From Tamarix chinensis (lineage: Eukaryota; Streptophyta; Magnoliopsida; Caryophyllales; Tamaricaceae), in NCBI GenBank assembly GCA_030549775.1, contig CM060173.1:434001-498000 (forward strand): a stretch of 64,000 nucleotides of DNA. Reading direction: 5' to 3'. A program made the position numbers and the translations under genes. Positions 33,816 to 45,827 of the stretch are shown here, piece by piece (the first letter of the stretch is position 1; every line of letters begins with the position of its first letter). Under the pieces are notes generated by a model that worked only from the letters and a program-made list of their open reading frames with translations, had not been told where the DNA came from and did no database searches.

Positions 33816-35839
33816 TGTAATACCCAAAAATTTACTATTAAAAAAGATCATTTTTGTGAAAGCATTAATAATAAAATATTGAGTGTTATGTCACATCCAA
33901 CTTAGAAAAGGTACTCCCTAAACCCAATATATGCTAGGTGTAAGGCTCAAAAGTAACTCAGACCTATAGATCAGGTGTAGAAATCATTTGATCTCTCAAT
34001 GATACAATATTACAAAACGTATAGGAAAGAACTTATATAATAAAAAATAGAGGACTAAAAGTACAGAGATAGAGGGAGAGTGTGAGAAAGAGAGATCTAG
34101 ATAACCATGCACTTGAATCCACTTATTAAATGTTCATTACTAGTAAGCACAACAAAAGCGTTAAATCAATAGTTACATGTAGACAATGTAGTATTTGCTC
34201 ATGGGAATGCATAGAACTTATAAAAAGGATGATCGATACACTATATACCTAGTAAGGTAACAATATATATTAATTGAATAAGACATGCATAAAACATAAG
34301 AGCATATGATAAGATAAATACTATATATGCTTATATGCTCATGATATGAGATGAATCAAGAGAAAACCATATTAGGGTTCAACTTTAGGTGATCATAATA
34401 TTCCAATTACTAAGTCACATTGAGATTATGGAATCATTTGTATTATAAAATCTCCTCTTTCCCCTAAAAATGGGAGAAAGATAATCAACCTCAAAGATAC
34501 TCTTACATCCAAGGTAAAACATGCCTGAGCCACTAGTAAACATCTAACCCTTAAGTACACGTACCTTTTATAGGCCATTAGATTAAATTAATATAGAGTA
34601 TATTATGGTTTTCTAGTTCTGGCAGAACCATGCAATGATTTTAATAATTTTAAACAATTGGAAACCATTCATCTTGACACACGTGATCTTTCACTTTATA
34701 TATTAGTGTCTTATCCATTCATTAACCATCACTTATCACATATCACTACCTCAATTGACTTACTCATCAACGTATCACTTTTTATTATATTACAATTGTT
34801 TCATCATATTAGATATTATTCTTTTTTTTTATCATTGTTACATGAAATACTCAGTGTTATCGATTTCATTCCAATCATCGTTATTATTTAAAATACTTAG
34901 AAAATCATCATGGTTATTCAAATTAAACATTTTATAATCATATGAGAATATACTTAACAACATGCATATTAAGAATAATAAAATACATTATCATTCTCAA
35001 AACTTTAATATAATGCTAGCATGGCCTAATATGAAAATTTCACATATAATTATAAAAACACATGCTACGCATAAAATCAAAAGATAATTACATGAATACA
35101 AGCTTCAAGAATGTAATAATGATTTTATAAAATAAGCATATTGATATGGTAATTAAATTAAATAGCATATAACATCAAAAGCTAAAAAAATATAGATATT
35201 TATACTTACCTAAAAGCACCATTCTTCTAGAAAAATAACTCCTAACTTGACCACTTCTTTCACCAAGGAAAATAAGGTTAAGACTGCACCTTTTTCTAAA
35301 CCTTAAATCCCTACACTTAAAAGTGTTTTGAAGTTAAGCTAAGGAAAATTAGTAAATAAAAGGGGAAAATTAAGGGGGTAAGGAAAGGGAAAGGCTCAGT
35401 AACTAGGGTAAAAGGGAAAAAACAATGCATAACCTAGTCAACTAATTACTATGGATCTTCAATGATGTGAAAAGTGGTTTGGGCTCTTGTTGAACACTTT
35501 GACTAGTTTACTCAAACCTATCAATTGGTTCTTAAAACTATTTAATTGGTTTAACTAACTAGGTTATGAGTTGAAATTCTATAGTAACCCATTCTCCCTA
35601 TGTGTGAACACTTTAACTAGTTTACTCAAACCCATAAATTTGTTCTTGAAACCGATTGACTAGTTTGACTAACTAAGCTAAGGGTTGAGATAAAATGCAA
35701 AATGGTTGCATAGGGACTAAACCAATCAATTGATTTGAACAAACACATTGACTAGTTTACTAAACCTGATTGTTCTTGTATGTTAATAAGACTAAAATGT
35801 AAATCATGAAACTAATTGGCTAGTTTATGAAACATTAAC
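33816..35839 (-). mobile_element. Long LTR, minus strand, partial
   Basis: Starts TGTAATACCCAAAAATTTAC, the complement of the common 3' end of the long-LTR family, and has the family's next landmarks (GTGAAAGCATTAAT, CACATCCAACTTAG). The 5' end is not found. The sequence is replaced at about 35840 by the start of a plus-strand LTR. It carries an array of CTAGTTT/AATTGGTT motifs listed separately. Confidence 0.65.
35500..35830. repeat. Scattered GACTAGTTT / CAATTGGTT short repeats
   Basis: About ten short near-palindromic motifs (TTTGACTAGTTTACTCAAAC, TATCAATTGG, ACCGATTGACTAGTTTGAC, AATCAATTGATTT) spaced 20-60 bp. A similar cluster occurs in the LTR at 63340-63790. Confidence 0.6.
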
Positions 35840-36440
35840 TATAATATCCCAAAATTTTCTAACCCTAATTCTTGGGTGATTAGTCTCCTAATGCCTTCTC
35901 AAACCTTTAAACCTTATGTAGACACTCTGTCTATAACACCCCAAAATTTCATAGCTTTAATTTTGAGCATTTAGCCTTTTATTTGAAAACCTAACCCATA
36001 ATTATTAACTTATTTTTTTAACCATTAACCTAGAAACCTAGATAAATTATTAAATAAAATTTATCCTAATTATTTTATCTATTTCTCTTTGTATTGAAAT
36101 CTATCCTAAATCTAGATAAATTAATTTTATCATATTCTTAAATCTAACATAATTATAATTCTAACCCTAAATTTATTTTCTTTTTCCTTTTTCTTTCTTT
36201 CCCCCTTTTCCCTCTTTCTTTCTTTTTCTCTCCCTTCTTTTCTATTTTTTCTTTCTTTCTTTTTCTCCTCCCTCTCCCTAGCCCACTTCTTTCTTTCTTT
36301 TTTCTCTTCCCTAACCTACCAAGCCAAGCCCACTTCTTTTTTAATTTTTTTCTTTCTCTCCACCAACCTGCTCAACCTAACCCACTTCTTTTTTTTTCTT
36401 TTTTTTTTCTCCTTCTCCCTTGATGATCCTTTGCACCATC
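35840..36440 (+). mobile_element. Long LTR, plus strand, 5' part
   Basis: Two LTR-start-like sequences lie 92 bp apart: TATAATATCCCAAAATTTTC (35840) and TATAACACCCCAAAATTTC (35932). Both resemble TGTAATTTCCCAAAATTTT at 9646 with TG mutated to TA. From about 36170 the polypyrimidine tract begins and is cut at about 36440. The matching 3' part of a plus-strand LTR resumes at about 45828, so an Athila-like element plus a deletion seems to split one LTR. Confidence 0.6.
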
Positions 36441-36479
36441 CTAAACACTCCCTTTACATGTTTGAAAGTAGAGGAGTCA

Positions 36480-37330
36480 AAGAGAAATTGGAAATAAATA
36501 AAGAATCCGAGTGTATTGAGAATGAGACCGCATTAGGGAAAGATAAAGAGGTAGAAAATTTTGTCCCTCTGCCACCATATAAACCTCCCCTACCTTTCCC
36601 TCAATGACAAGAAAAAGCAAGATTAGAAAAACAATTTGGAAGGTTTGTTGAAATTTAAAAAAAATTGCAAATCAATATTCTGTTTGTGGAAGCCATATCA
36701 CAAATGCCTACTTATGCTAAATTTTTGAAGGAAATTCTTTCTAATAAAAGAGGTTAGAAGAGTATGAGATGGTAGCCCTAACGTAGGAATGTAGTGATAT
36801 TATTCAAAACAAGCTTCCACCTAAGCTCAAAGACCCCGACTCATTCTCTATTCCCTGCACTATCAGTGATATGTCCATTAACCATGCACTTTGTGATCTT
36901 GGAGCTAGTGTTATTCTAATGCATCTTTCTGTTTGTAAGAAGTTGCAGATATGAGATTTGAAGCCTACCACCATCTACCTCCAATTAGCAGATTGATTGG
37001 TAAAACACCAAATAGGCACATTAGAAGATGTACCTATCCAAGTTGGTAAGTTTTACGTTTCGGTTGATTTTTTTCATTTTAGAAATAGAGGAAGATGCTC
37101 AAATCCCCATCATTTTGGGAAGACCTTTCTTAGCTACTGCAGGAATAGTTATAGATATGAAGAATGGAAAACTCTCCCTCAACATTGGGGAAGAGAAAGT
37201 AGATTTCAATTTACCTTCCATAGTGAAATTTCCATTAATTGACAATACTTGTTGTAGGATCAATACGGTGGATAAGATGATTCAAGAAGATCATGCTGAT
37301 TTTATCTCAGATAATCCAAGATGATCCATT
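36480..37330 (+). pseudogene. Gypsy protease region
   Basis: Readable fragments: FVPLPPYKPPLPFP, SQMPTYAKFLKEILSNKRG, LPPKLKDPDSFSIPCTISD, CDLGASVILMHLS with the catalytic Asp in DLGAS, and finally IPIILGRPFLATAG, IVIDMKNGKLSLNIGEEKV. At least four stops and one frameshift (near 37060) interrupt it. Confidence 0.8.
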
Positions 37331-38722
37331 AGAGAAATGCTTGACGAGAGACGGAGTAATCCATGATGGTGATGAAGAAGCAGCTGCCTATGCTGCCATG
37401 CTTGGAGAAGACCGTGCCTACGCAAAACAACCAGGTGTAGTGACCCCGATTGAAAGAGAATTACATGACTCATCATGTACAAAAAAAGATGCACCTAAGG
37501 TAGAGACAAAAACTCTCCCTTCCTCTCTCAGATATGAATTTTTGGAATCCAATGGTGAATATCCTGTCATTATAAATGGTAGCCTGAATAAAGAAGAAGT
37601 TGAAAAATTACTTAAAGTCCTTAGGCTACACAACGATGCCATAGGATATTCCATTGAAGACATAAAAGGCATAAATCCTTCATTTTGCATGCATCACATT
37701 TTATTAGAAGAAGGACATAAATCCTCCATTGAGCATCAAAGACGATTAAACCCAAACATAAAGGAGGTTGTAAAAAAAGAAGTTCTTAAGCTCCTAGATG
37801 CAGGAATCATTTACCCTATCTCAAATAGTGAGTGGATAAGCCCATTTCAGGTTGTACCTAAGAAAATGGGCATGACTGTCATAAGAAATGAGCAAAATGA
37901 ACTAATCCCTACAAGAACGGTCACTGGGTGGTGTATGTGTATTGACTATAAAAAGTTAAATAAAGCTACCCGAAAGGATCATTTCCCCCTTCCTTTTATC
38001 AATCAAATGCTGGAAAGGCTAGCTAGGCACACTTATTTTTGTTATCTAGATGGATATTTGGGATTCTTTCAAATCCCTATCCACCCCAATGATTAAGAAA
38101 AAAAATAACATTCACATGCTCATATGGTGCTTTTTCTTATAGGAGAATGCCATTTGGTTTGTGTAATGCCCCAGCCACTTTTCAACGCTATATGATGTCC
38201 ATATACTCCAATTTTATCAAAAATATTATAGAAGTGTTTATGGATGACTTCTCTATTTATGGCACCACCTTTGATAATTACCTCCATAATCTTACTAAGG
38301 TCTTAAAAAGATGTAAAGAAGTGAACCTTGTTCTTAACTGGGAAAAGTGTCATTTTATGGTACAAGAAGGCATTGTTCTAGGTCACTTAATCTCCAACAG
38401 AGGGACTAAAGTTGATAGGGAAAATTTTGACATTATTGCTAAAATGCCTCCCCCAACTAATGTCAAAGGTGTTAAGAGTTTTCTAGGCCATGCTGGATTC
38501 TATAGGTGGTTCATAAAAGATTTCTCAAAAATTTCTAAGCCTCCAACCCACCTCCTTGTCAAGGATACCCCTTTTTTATTTGATCAATCTTTTTTGAATG
38601 CTTTTAGTAGGTTAAAGGAAGCATTAACCACTACCCCAATAATAAGACCCCCCAATTGGAGCCTTCCTTTTGAGGTAATGTGTGATGCTAGTAACTATGC
38701 TGTTGGGGTTGTTCTAAGGTAG
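37293..38722 (+). pseudogene. Gypsy reverse transcriptase
   Basis: The first ORF (37293-38096) has the linker, then RRLNPNIKEVVKKEVLKLLD, AGIIYPISNSEWISPFQVVP, CIDYKKLNKATRKDHFPLPF, FINQMLERLA and YLDGYLGFFQIPIHP. A TAA stop and a frameshift in an A run near 38100 follow. The second ORF (38147-38722) continues MPFGLCNAPATFQRYMMSIY, the active-site FMDDFS, VLNWEKCHFMV, GHLISNRGTKVD and KGVKSFLGHAGFYRWFIKD. Both active-site Asp are kept. A TAG ends the frame at 38720-38722. Confidence 0.9.
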
Positions 38723-39035
38723 AGGAAAGATGGGAAAGTGTATGCCATATACTATAATAACAGGACTTTGGATGATGCATAAATGAATTATGCTACAACC
38801 AAAAAGAAACTCCTAGCTGTAGTGTTTTCCTTGGACAAATTCAGATCTTATCTTGTTGGATCGAGGGTCATTGTGTTCACTGATCATGCAGCTCTTAGGC
38901 ATCTCTTGGAAAAGAAAGATGCGAAACCAAGATTGATTAGATGGATCCTCCTCTTGCAAGAATTTGATTTGGAGATCGAAGACAAAAAAGGTGTTGAAAA
39001 TGTAGTAGCGGGTCACCTTTCTAGGCTGAGGCAAG
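38640..39035 (+). pseudogene. Gypsy RNase H
   Basis: Contains LPFEVMCDASNYAVGVVL (first Asp), a TAG, YAIYYNNRTLDDA, a TAA, then [40 protein letters not shown] (Asp in TDH) and [13 protein letters not shown]. Two stops within 60 bp interrupt an otherwise well-kept domain. Confidence 0.85.
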
Positions 39036-40330
39036 AGATGTACGAAGAAGAACAGGATGAATGCCTGATAGATGATTCATTCCTTTATGACAATCTCTTT
39101 ACCATTGAGAGGCTCCAAGCCCCATGGTTCATAGATCTTTTCAATTATATTGTTTGCAAGGTGTTACCTAAAGACCTATCTTATCAACAGTGTAAGAAAT
39201 TCCTTTTCAATGTCAAACATTATTTCTGGGATGATCCTTGTCTTTACAAGCATTGTGCAGGTGAAATTTTTTGGAAATGCATTCTGAAAGATGAAATTTT
39301 GGATATCATTACCCATTATCATTCATCATCGTATGGAGGTCAAGCTAGCACCTCTAAAAAAGCTACAAGAATACTTCTCGCGGGATTTTTTTGGCCAACG
39401 CTCTTTAAAGACGTGAGGAGTTTTGTGCTGACATGTAATCGCTACCAAAGAACTAGGAATATCTCGAGATAGAATGAGATGCCCCTGAATAATATCTTTG
39501 AGGTAGAGTTATTCGACGTGTGGGGGATTGATTTCATGGGACCTTTTCCTTCATCTCACAACAACAAATACATACTGGTTGTAGTGGATTACATTTCGAA
39601 ATGGGCAGAGGCATTAGTGTCTCCAACAAATGACATGAAGGTAGTTATTAAGCTATTTTAGAAGGTTATTTCCCCCATTTTGGAGTTCCGAGGGCTATGA
39701 TCAGTGATGGAGGATCCCACTTCACCAACAAGGTCTTAAGAAAGCTCTTGGGGCAATATGGAGTAGCTCACAAAATAGCCACTCCATATCATCCTCAAAT
39801 GAGAGGTCAGGTGGAGATCACTAACAGAGAAATAAAAGGGATCCTGGAAAAGACTATATCCAAGTTAAGGAAAGACTGGTCCTTCCCATTAGATGATGTT
39901 CTTTGGGCATGTCGGACAGCTTATAAGACCCCTATCGGCACCACACCTTTCCATTTGGTATATGAAAAATCATGTCATCTACCAGTTGAGGTCGAATACA
40001 AGGCATATTGAGCCATAAGGAAGCAGGCGAGTGGAGAATGCTTCAACTCAATGAGCTCGATGAGTTGCAGTTAGATGCTTATAAAAATGCCAAAATATAT
40101 AAAGAAATAACAAAGAAGTGGCCTGACAAACTCATTCTCCAAAAAGAATTTAAGGAGGGGGAGCTGGTACTCCTATTCAACTCCCATCTTAAACGTTTTC
40201 CTGAAAAGATATGATCAAGGTGGTCGGGTCCATTCCAAGTGCTTAAAGTATATCCTTATGGGGTAGTTGAAGTTTGGAGTGAATCTACAAGAAGGTTCAA
40301 AGTCAATGGGCAACATTTAAAATAGTATGT
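39036..40330 (+). pseudogene. Gypsy integrase
   Basis: Zinc-binding part HYHSSSYGG...CNRYQRTR, with the second Cys changed to Tyr. The catalytic core has [14 protein letters not shown] (first Asp), a TAG at 39659-39661 with a frameshift just after it, then [11 protein letters not shown] (second Asp) and [13 protein letters not shown] (Glu). The core ends [21 protein letters not shown] further frameshift at about 40008 leads to the C-terminal segment ending LVLLFNSHLKRFPEK. All three catalytic residues are present but in different frames. Confidence 0.9.
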
Positions 40331-41600
40331 TGTCGAGTCTCTAGTTGAGAAGTTGGGTTCCATCACCCTTCTTGAGGTACCATCGGTTTGAAGAACATAG
40401 AGGTCGAGCTAATGACCCTAAACAAGTGTTTCATGGAAGGCAACCCATGTTTTATGCTTTCCTTTGTTATGTTTCTTTTTTTTGTGTTTCTTTTGTTTTA
40501 TATTTCCCTCCTTTTCTTTTGTTTCTTTTGTTTTTCTCTCTTTGTTACAGCATTTTGGCAGGGAAGATTGATTATCCAAGCTATCCAATGGGTATTATGA
40601 GGTTATAAAGCATTACTTGAAGAAAAGGAGCAAGAAAAATGAAGAATACAGGGTTGCACGGCCTAAGCACGGTCTACCACACGGCCGTGCATAACCCTGT
40701 CACTGAAAAATGGAAAAACCCAAGAGCAAAAATTTTGCACGGCCCGACGGTGCCAATCCATGAATTATCAGGCCGAGAGGAAAATGTGTGCACTGTTTTC
40801 CCGTGCACCACCTGCACACCCATTTCCTTCTCAACACGGCCTACCCGTGCAAATTGCGCTAGGCCATGCGAACCTGTTTGCACATATATACCGCAGGCCC
40901 GTGACCCCCCTTTGCCCTTTCTCTCACAGTCACACTCTTCCATTATCAAACCCTAACACTCCCCAACCTCTCTCACCTCCTCTTTCCTCCTAGATCTACA
41001 TTGTTCCACCACCCTTGACACCGTTCCACCACCACCATCCACTGCGCGACCTAAAACACCCAACACAGCCGAGTAATGTAGCCCCTACACACCCTGTTTT
41101 CACACCCCTTCCTCAACTATGTAGAAACCTCAACCACCGCATCCCTACACGCCACCCTTTCAACAACTATTTAACCTACACAACCTCCCCTCCCACCATC
41201 ATTTCCACCATCAAACAACCACTTGATCTACCATTTCCACCATCCCCTATTTCAATTGCACAACCACTTGCCCTACACATTCTACCTGTGCCGATTCTTG
41301 CACCTCCCACCAGTGCATCACCACACACCACTCCTCCCTCTCATTGTTGTTGCATCGGTTGCACACACGGGCATCTTTATCGGTTTACTTTTTCATTTAC
41401 TAATCCAATTCATTATAACTTTAGTTCTTTTATAATTCTTGCTAAAATTCCATTGTATATCTTCCAATATCAATTACGGTGTGTGGTTTACCCGATCTAT
41501 TCTATAACGCTTAGCCTCAAAGAAATGATTGAAATTGAACCAAGAGGAAGGTGAGTCCTCCCGACAATAGCCACACCAATCGAAAGAGTGAGGTAAGGCT
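40331..41600 (+). other. Non-coding region between pol and ORF-1-like gene
   Basis: It contains a cluster of CACGGCC/GGCCGTG motifs (40651-40905; for example CACACGGCCGTGC) and a C/T-rich stretch (40960-41350) that produces a meaningless His/Pro/Thr-rich ORF. Such spacers are usual in Athila/Tat elements. Confidence 0.7.
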
Positions 41601-42788
41601 GCAAATACACAACCCTCAAATCCTTACAGTATTATTTTTGCCAACCCCGATGAAAAAAAACTTTATGAGGGGCTAGTGAATCAAAAAATTACCCCAACTC
41701 AATTCATCGATTAGGATTGTCTCGAAGCACTAAGGAGTAAAGAGGATGTTGTGTATTTGCTTTCTCGTAGTGGCTTATACTGTTTCTTTTCAAATGCATT
41801 TCCTACGAGTAAGGGACTCACTCTTGAGTTCCTCGGTTCATTCTTTTTCGATCGTACTGACGAGTCCATCATTTTTTAACTCTTTAATAAGACTTGACAA
41901 ATGTATTTATCTAGGTTCTTGTCCTTGCTTCATCTGCCCACTTATGGTTGGTGACTCTCTAAGGGCTCCCAAATGTGGAATCCTCAAGAATTCTGGCGAG
42001 AAATTGCCTTACCAAAGAGGAGTTGTCCTCCTAATCCATATAGTGGACATTACGCAAAGGCCACACTTATTTACAATCGGGTTTTGTGTTATATCCAACG
42101 GCTCTTAGCCGACTCAATTTTCTATCGGGGAAGAGCTAGGGCAATGTACATAAGTTAGAGCTTTTCACTCTACATTGTATGCTCTTAGATGATGCCCTCG
42201 ATGCAGGTTATTATCTTGCCAATCATCTTAGTACGGTGAGCACCAATCTCACCGGTGATATTGTTGTAGGCAGTATCATAATGTACATTACCACTAGGCT
42301 CGGTCATAGTTTGGATGACATACCTATAGACTTTCTACCAGACTATTTCAAGTTGGCAACCTACACATATATTAAGTTAATTGTGCAAGATTGGCATCGA
42401 TACAGATTATATTATAACCAGGAGGTGTGGTATCCATTGCCCAACCCAACCTTCACCACTCTCATAGGGACCGGCCGCACCAACTGGTTACCTTCTCCTA
42501 ATGCGGCATGCCTAGGTGAAGCAATGCCCCTCCCTTGAATGATAACCAAGACATCCTGGAAGAAGAGCATCATTTACCACTGCTTACTCTCCCAGCGCCT
42601 CCTTCTTTTGTTGCCGATTACGACCCTTCTTCCTTGGGCACCTCTTGGGACACCCGCTTCCAACATATCAATAACCAATTTGATATGTTGGATGGTCAAG
42701 TTGCTAGTCTCAGGGAGGTTATTGATCCCATAGAAAAAATGAACTCCATGATACAACAAATGTATCGATGGCATTTGAAGCATGGCTA
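41600..42788 (+). pseudogene. ATHILA ORF-1-like gene downstream of pol
   Basis: Forward segments: NPYSIIFANPDEKKLYEGLV, a stop after TQFID, CLEALRSKEDVVYLLSRSGL, FSNAFPTSKGLTLEFLGSFF, then after a frameshift WNPQEFWREIALPKRS, HYAKATLIYNRVLCYIQRLL and DSIFYRGRARAM. The 42179-42538 frame begins LLDDALDAGYYLANHLSTVS and includes GSIIMYITTRLGHSLDDIPI. The last part is DTRFQHINNQFDMLDGQ, SLREVIDPIEKMNSMIQQMY, WHLKHG. This pattern matches the plant ATHILA ORF-1 family; its role is not known, and in this position it replaces an env-like gene. At least three frameshifts or stops. Confidence 0.7.
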
Positions 42789-44283
42789 ATCTCCTCCACC
42801 ACCACCCCAGTGATTGAGTTTGTTCTCCCCTTGTTCCTCACTTCCACATTGTGGACAATGTGGTATTTAGGCATAGAGGAGTAGTTTCTTATCTACCTTA
42901 GCTATTGCTTCTTATTTTCTTGTTTTTCCTTTTGCTTTGTTTTTTGTTTTCTGCTCTATTTTATGTTGCTTGTGTTGTTGTTTTGCAAAATGAATGCCTA
43001 TGATGACCAAATGATAGAATCTTCTACATAACCTAATCATACACTAGTAAAACCCATAAATTGCGAGCTATTACAACTAATATATTTGAAAATTGCTTAT
43101 AGTGCAGACCCCCCCCCAAGTGATAGACTCTCAAACCACTTATTATTATAACACTCTAATGGTTTATTTTCCTAGACTTACCCATCCAGACTAAAACTTA
43201 GGAAATAAGGCTCATAGTAAAGAACCAGTGAGACTTTGAGCTTTAGAGACTGTCCACCATTTATGTAGTCTTACTTTTTCTAAATGTGTATTCTCTCCTC
43301 TAATATGAGAAACTAGAACTTGCATACGCTCTCTTTGAAACTGCATACGACTTATGCATGCATTAGTGTGATAGAGGCATGTGTTTTCTTCGATACCTAC
43401 TTTAGCCATAAGCCACCAAATAACATTAGTTTTCCTTTTGTTCAACCTCTTTGAGCCTAAGCCTTTTTCCTTCTTTTACCTACCTACAGGATATTTTTCC
43501 AAGTAACTACCCTACCTTGGTCCGAAAACTAGGGAGTGGTGGCTAATGGATTCAATTATCGTAGATAAGGTAAAAAGACAAGCATGGGGGTTTTCTTTAA
43601 AAAAAAGGAAAGAAAAAGAGAAAATTTTTATATATTTCCAATTCTATCTTCTAATTCTTCTTCTTTGTAAAAAAAAATAAAAAAATAATAATTAAAAAAA
43701 GGGGGAACCTTGGTGTGTAATTAAGAGTGATTAGAGAAATTCCAACTCTGATATGGATTTGTAGTTACAGCTCTTTTGGTTTTAGATCCATAGCTACAAT
43801 CCTAGATCTATCCTATCTTTCACCCTAGCCTTATTACAACCTTGTTAAGACCTCTTGATTTTTGTAATGCGTAATGTCTTTAACCGGTGGAAAAGAAGAG
43901 TTTATGCAAGAATATGGTCGATCATCATTAGAGAGGAGAGTATTGAGTGACATTACTATCCCTACAAACACATATGAGTGCATAGTATTCACACTTCACT
44001 TAAGAGAGTATGTATATGGCCTTGTTTAACCTCCGTTTTGCTGGGATGGCATTTACACGACCCTAAACCGCCTTAGAGTTTCATGATAATTCTGATTTTT
44101 GCGTCCAAGCTACAGGGTTGTCTTGCTTTATTCTCTATACTACTATTATCGCTCGCAATATGGGTTGAACTAGACTTTATATGCCTTGTTTATGTTGTTG
44201 GCCCTATCATCTGAGGCTTTGTTATCATTCCGCTCTTTCTGTTGTTCTGTGTTTTTTTTTTCTTAGGGACAAGCAAAGAATAG
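42789..44283 (+). other. Non-coding 3' region of Athila-like copy 2
   Basis: No gene. It contains a C10 run (43109-43118), poly-A stretches near 43670-43710, and GACAAGCATGGGGGTTTTC (43577), a partial echo of the true polypurine tract further on. Confidence 0.6.
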
Positions 44284-44295
44284 GCATGGGGGAGG
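44284..44295 (+). other. Polypurine tract
   Basis: GCATGGGGGAGG lies immediately before the TGATAAAG start of the 3' LTR, the expected plus-strand priming site. Confidence 0.75.
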
Positions 44296-45827
44296 TGATA
44301 AAGTGAATATTTCCCAAAATTTTACCTCTCTTTAGGACTTCATTTAATCTCTTTCACATATTTTGCTATGGTTCTGGTCTATTATTTGCACTACCACTTT
44401 CTTGAGCTTTGTGTTGCAGGAATTCCTGCAAAAACACCAATTCCGAGAAAGAATTGCTTATTTTTGGAGCAAAGGACCTAGTAAGGAAAGCTTAGGAGGA
44501 GAGTACATCGACCCAACATGTTTATGGAAGTGTATTGAGATTATAAGAGCCAAAAGATGTGCCAAAATATCCCTAAGAAGCATGAAAAGGGGGTTGCACG
44601 GTCGGCTGCACACCCAGCTGTACACTCATGCAACACTCCCCTATTATTATGGAAGAAAACATAATTGCACGATCAGGCAGTGCATGGATCGCATAGCAAT
44701 GCGGAATTCTGAGCTGAAAAGTCGAGGCTAAAAATATTGCATGGCAAGGTCGTGCAAGGTCAGAAATTCCAAAATATTGAGAGCTGAGAAACTGCATAGC
44801 TAGGTCGTGCAAAGGCCGCACGGCCATGCAACGACGGTTTTCCCCACAACTTACGTGCGTGACATGGCCGGCGTGATGGGGATTTTCATGGCATGCCTCA
44901 AGGACATCTTAAGGAGAGAGAGAGAGAGAGAGAGGAGGTTTTAGGAGAGGATTAGACCCTTCATTACCGAGCTTTAGCTTCATGTAATTGATTATTCCTT
45001 CGGTTTTAATTTTTTGGGAGATTCAATTATGTAATTCGTGTATGGTCGACTCATAATCAACATTGATCTCTTCCAGATTACGATTACTTCAATATAATTC
45101 TTCTTCTTTATATCTTTGCATTGTTATTATGATTATCATGCTATTTATTTCATTAATTTCATTTGAAAATATGAGTGAGTAGTCTCCTTTCTAGGATTGG
45201 ATTAGGTACCATTTTAGTGATCAATATGATGAATTGAAGTACTATGTCGTATGTTTGATTTGTTTATCTATTACATATGCTAGATTTAATTGTTTTAAAG
45301 TGGATTTGATAAAATTCGACCTCCTTAGATGTAATCTACAACTGAAAGGCTGAGATTACTATCGGAAATTAGCATATGTACGAGAATTTAAGTAATCATA
45401 AAAGTAGATGTTTAACTCCTAGGGACTTTAGAATTGGTGACGCTTAATGGGTTTAGTTTAATTTGTGAGTCACGAAATTAGTTGGCAAGTTAGATTAAAT
45501 ACATTATTAGACATTAAAAGGCTAATGAATATAATCTGACCAATTGTCCATAGTTAGGGAATTAATCTACGACATAAATGTTGTTTCATTATTGATTATT
45601 AAATCGGAGACCGAATTTTGATCCTATGTTTCACTCTTATTGTTTAGTATCTGGAAGTTAGAAAGCTTTTTGTAATTATTCTTTTTATCCAAACGCATAC
45701 CCCTATTTTATATAGATTTAGATACTTAAAATAGTAAAGAGGTGTACTCAATTACGAAGTCCTTATGGGATACGACCTTGAAATGCTATAACAAATCCGT
45801 GCGCTTGTGAAAATAGCACAACAGTCA
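44296..45827 (+). repeat. 3' LTR of Athila-like copy 2 (~1.53 kb)
   Basis: Begins TGATAAAGTGAATATTTCCC and ends TAGCACAACAGTCA (end 45823 or 45827). It contains GCACGGTCGGCTGCAC, AGGTCGTGCA and CCGCACGGCCATGC motifs at 44595-44830 and a (GA)n run at 44911-44934. Beyond it the plus-strand long LTR resumes. Confidence 0.7.
44911..44934. repeat. (GA)n microsatellite
   Basis: About 11 GA units within the LTR. Confidence 0.9.

Larger units (their letters stand above)
36441..45827 (+). mobile_element. Athila-like Ty3/gypsy retrotransposon copy 2, 5' truncated
   Basis: Order: gag/protease border, protease, RT, RNase H, integrase, a long non-coding stretch, an ATHILA ORF-1-like gene, another non-coding stretch, polypurine tract, 3' LTR. 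The 5' LTR and nearly all of gag are missing. It is a different subfamily from the copy at 16576-22984, since the LTRs differ. All genes contain stops or frameshifts. Confidence 0.85.

Noticed and set aside
33811..35931. A complete solo LTR from 33816 with target copy ATTAG at about 35875
   Set aside because: ATTAG does follow TTGGGTG near 35875, but the expected GGGTATTACA end is absent and a plus-strand LTR start already lies at 35840.
41015..41554. 179-codon forward ORF, His/Pro/Thr rich
   Set aside because: A C/T-rich spacer between pol and the ORF-1-like gene; no motif and a different frame from the gene that follows.
40651..44830. CRISPR-like array suggested by repeated CACGGCC boxes
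   Set aside because: Spacing is irregular, the sequence is plant nuclear retroelement DNA, and no cas gene exists.
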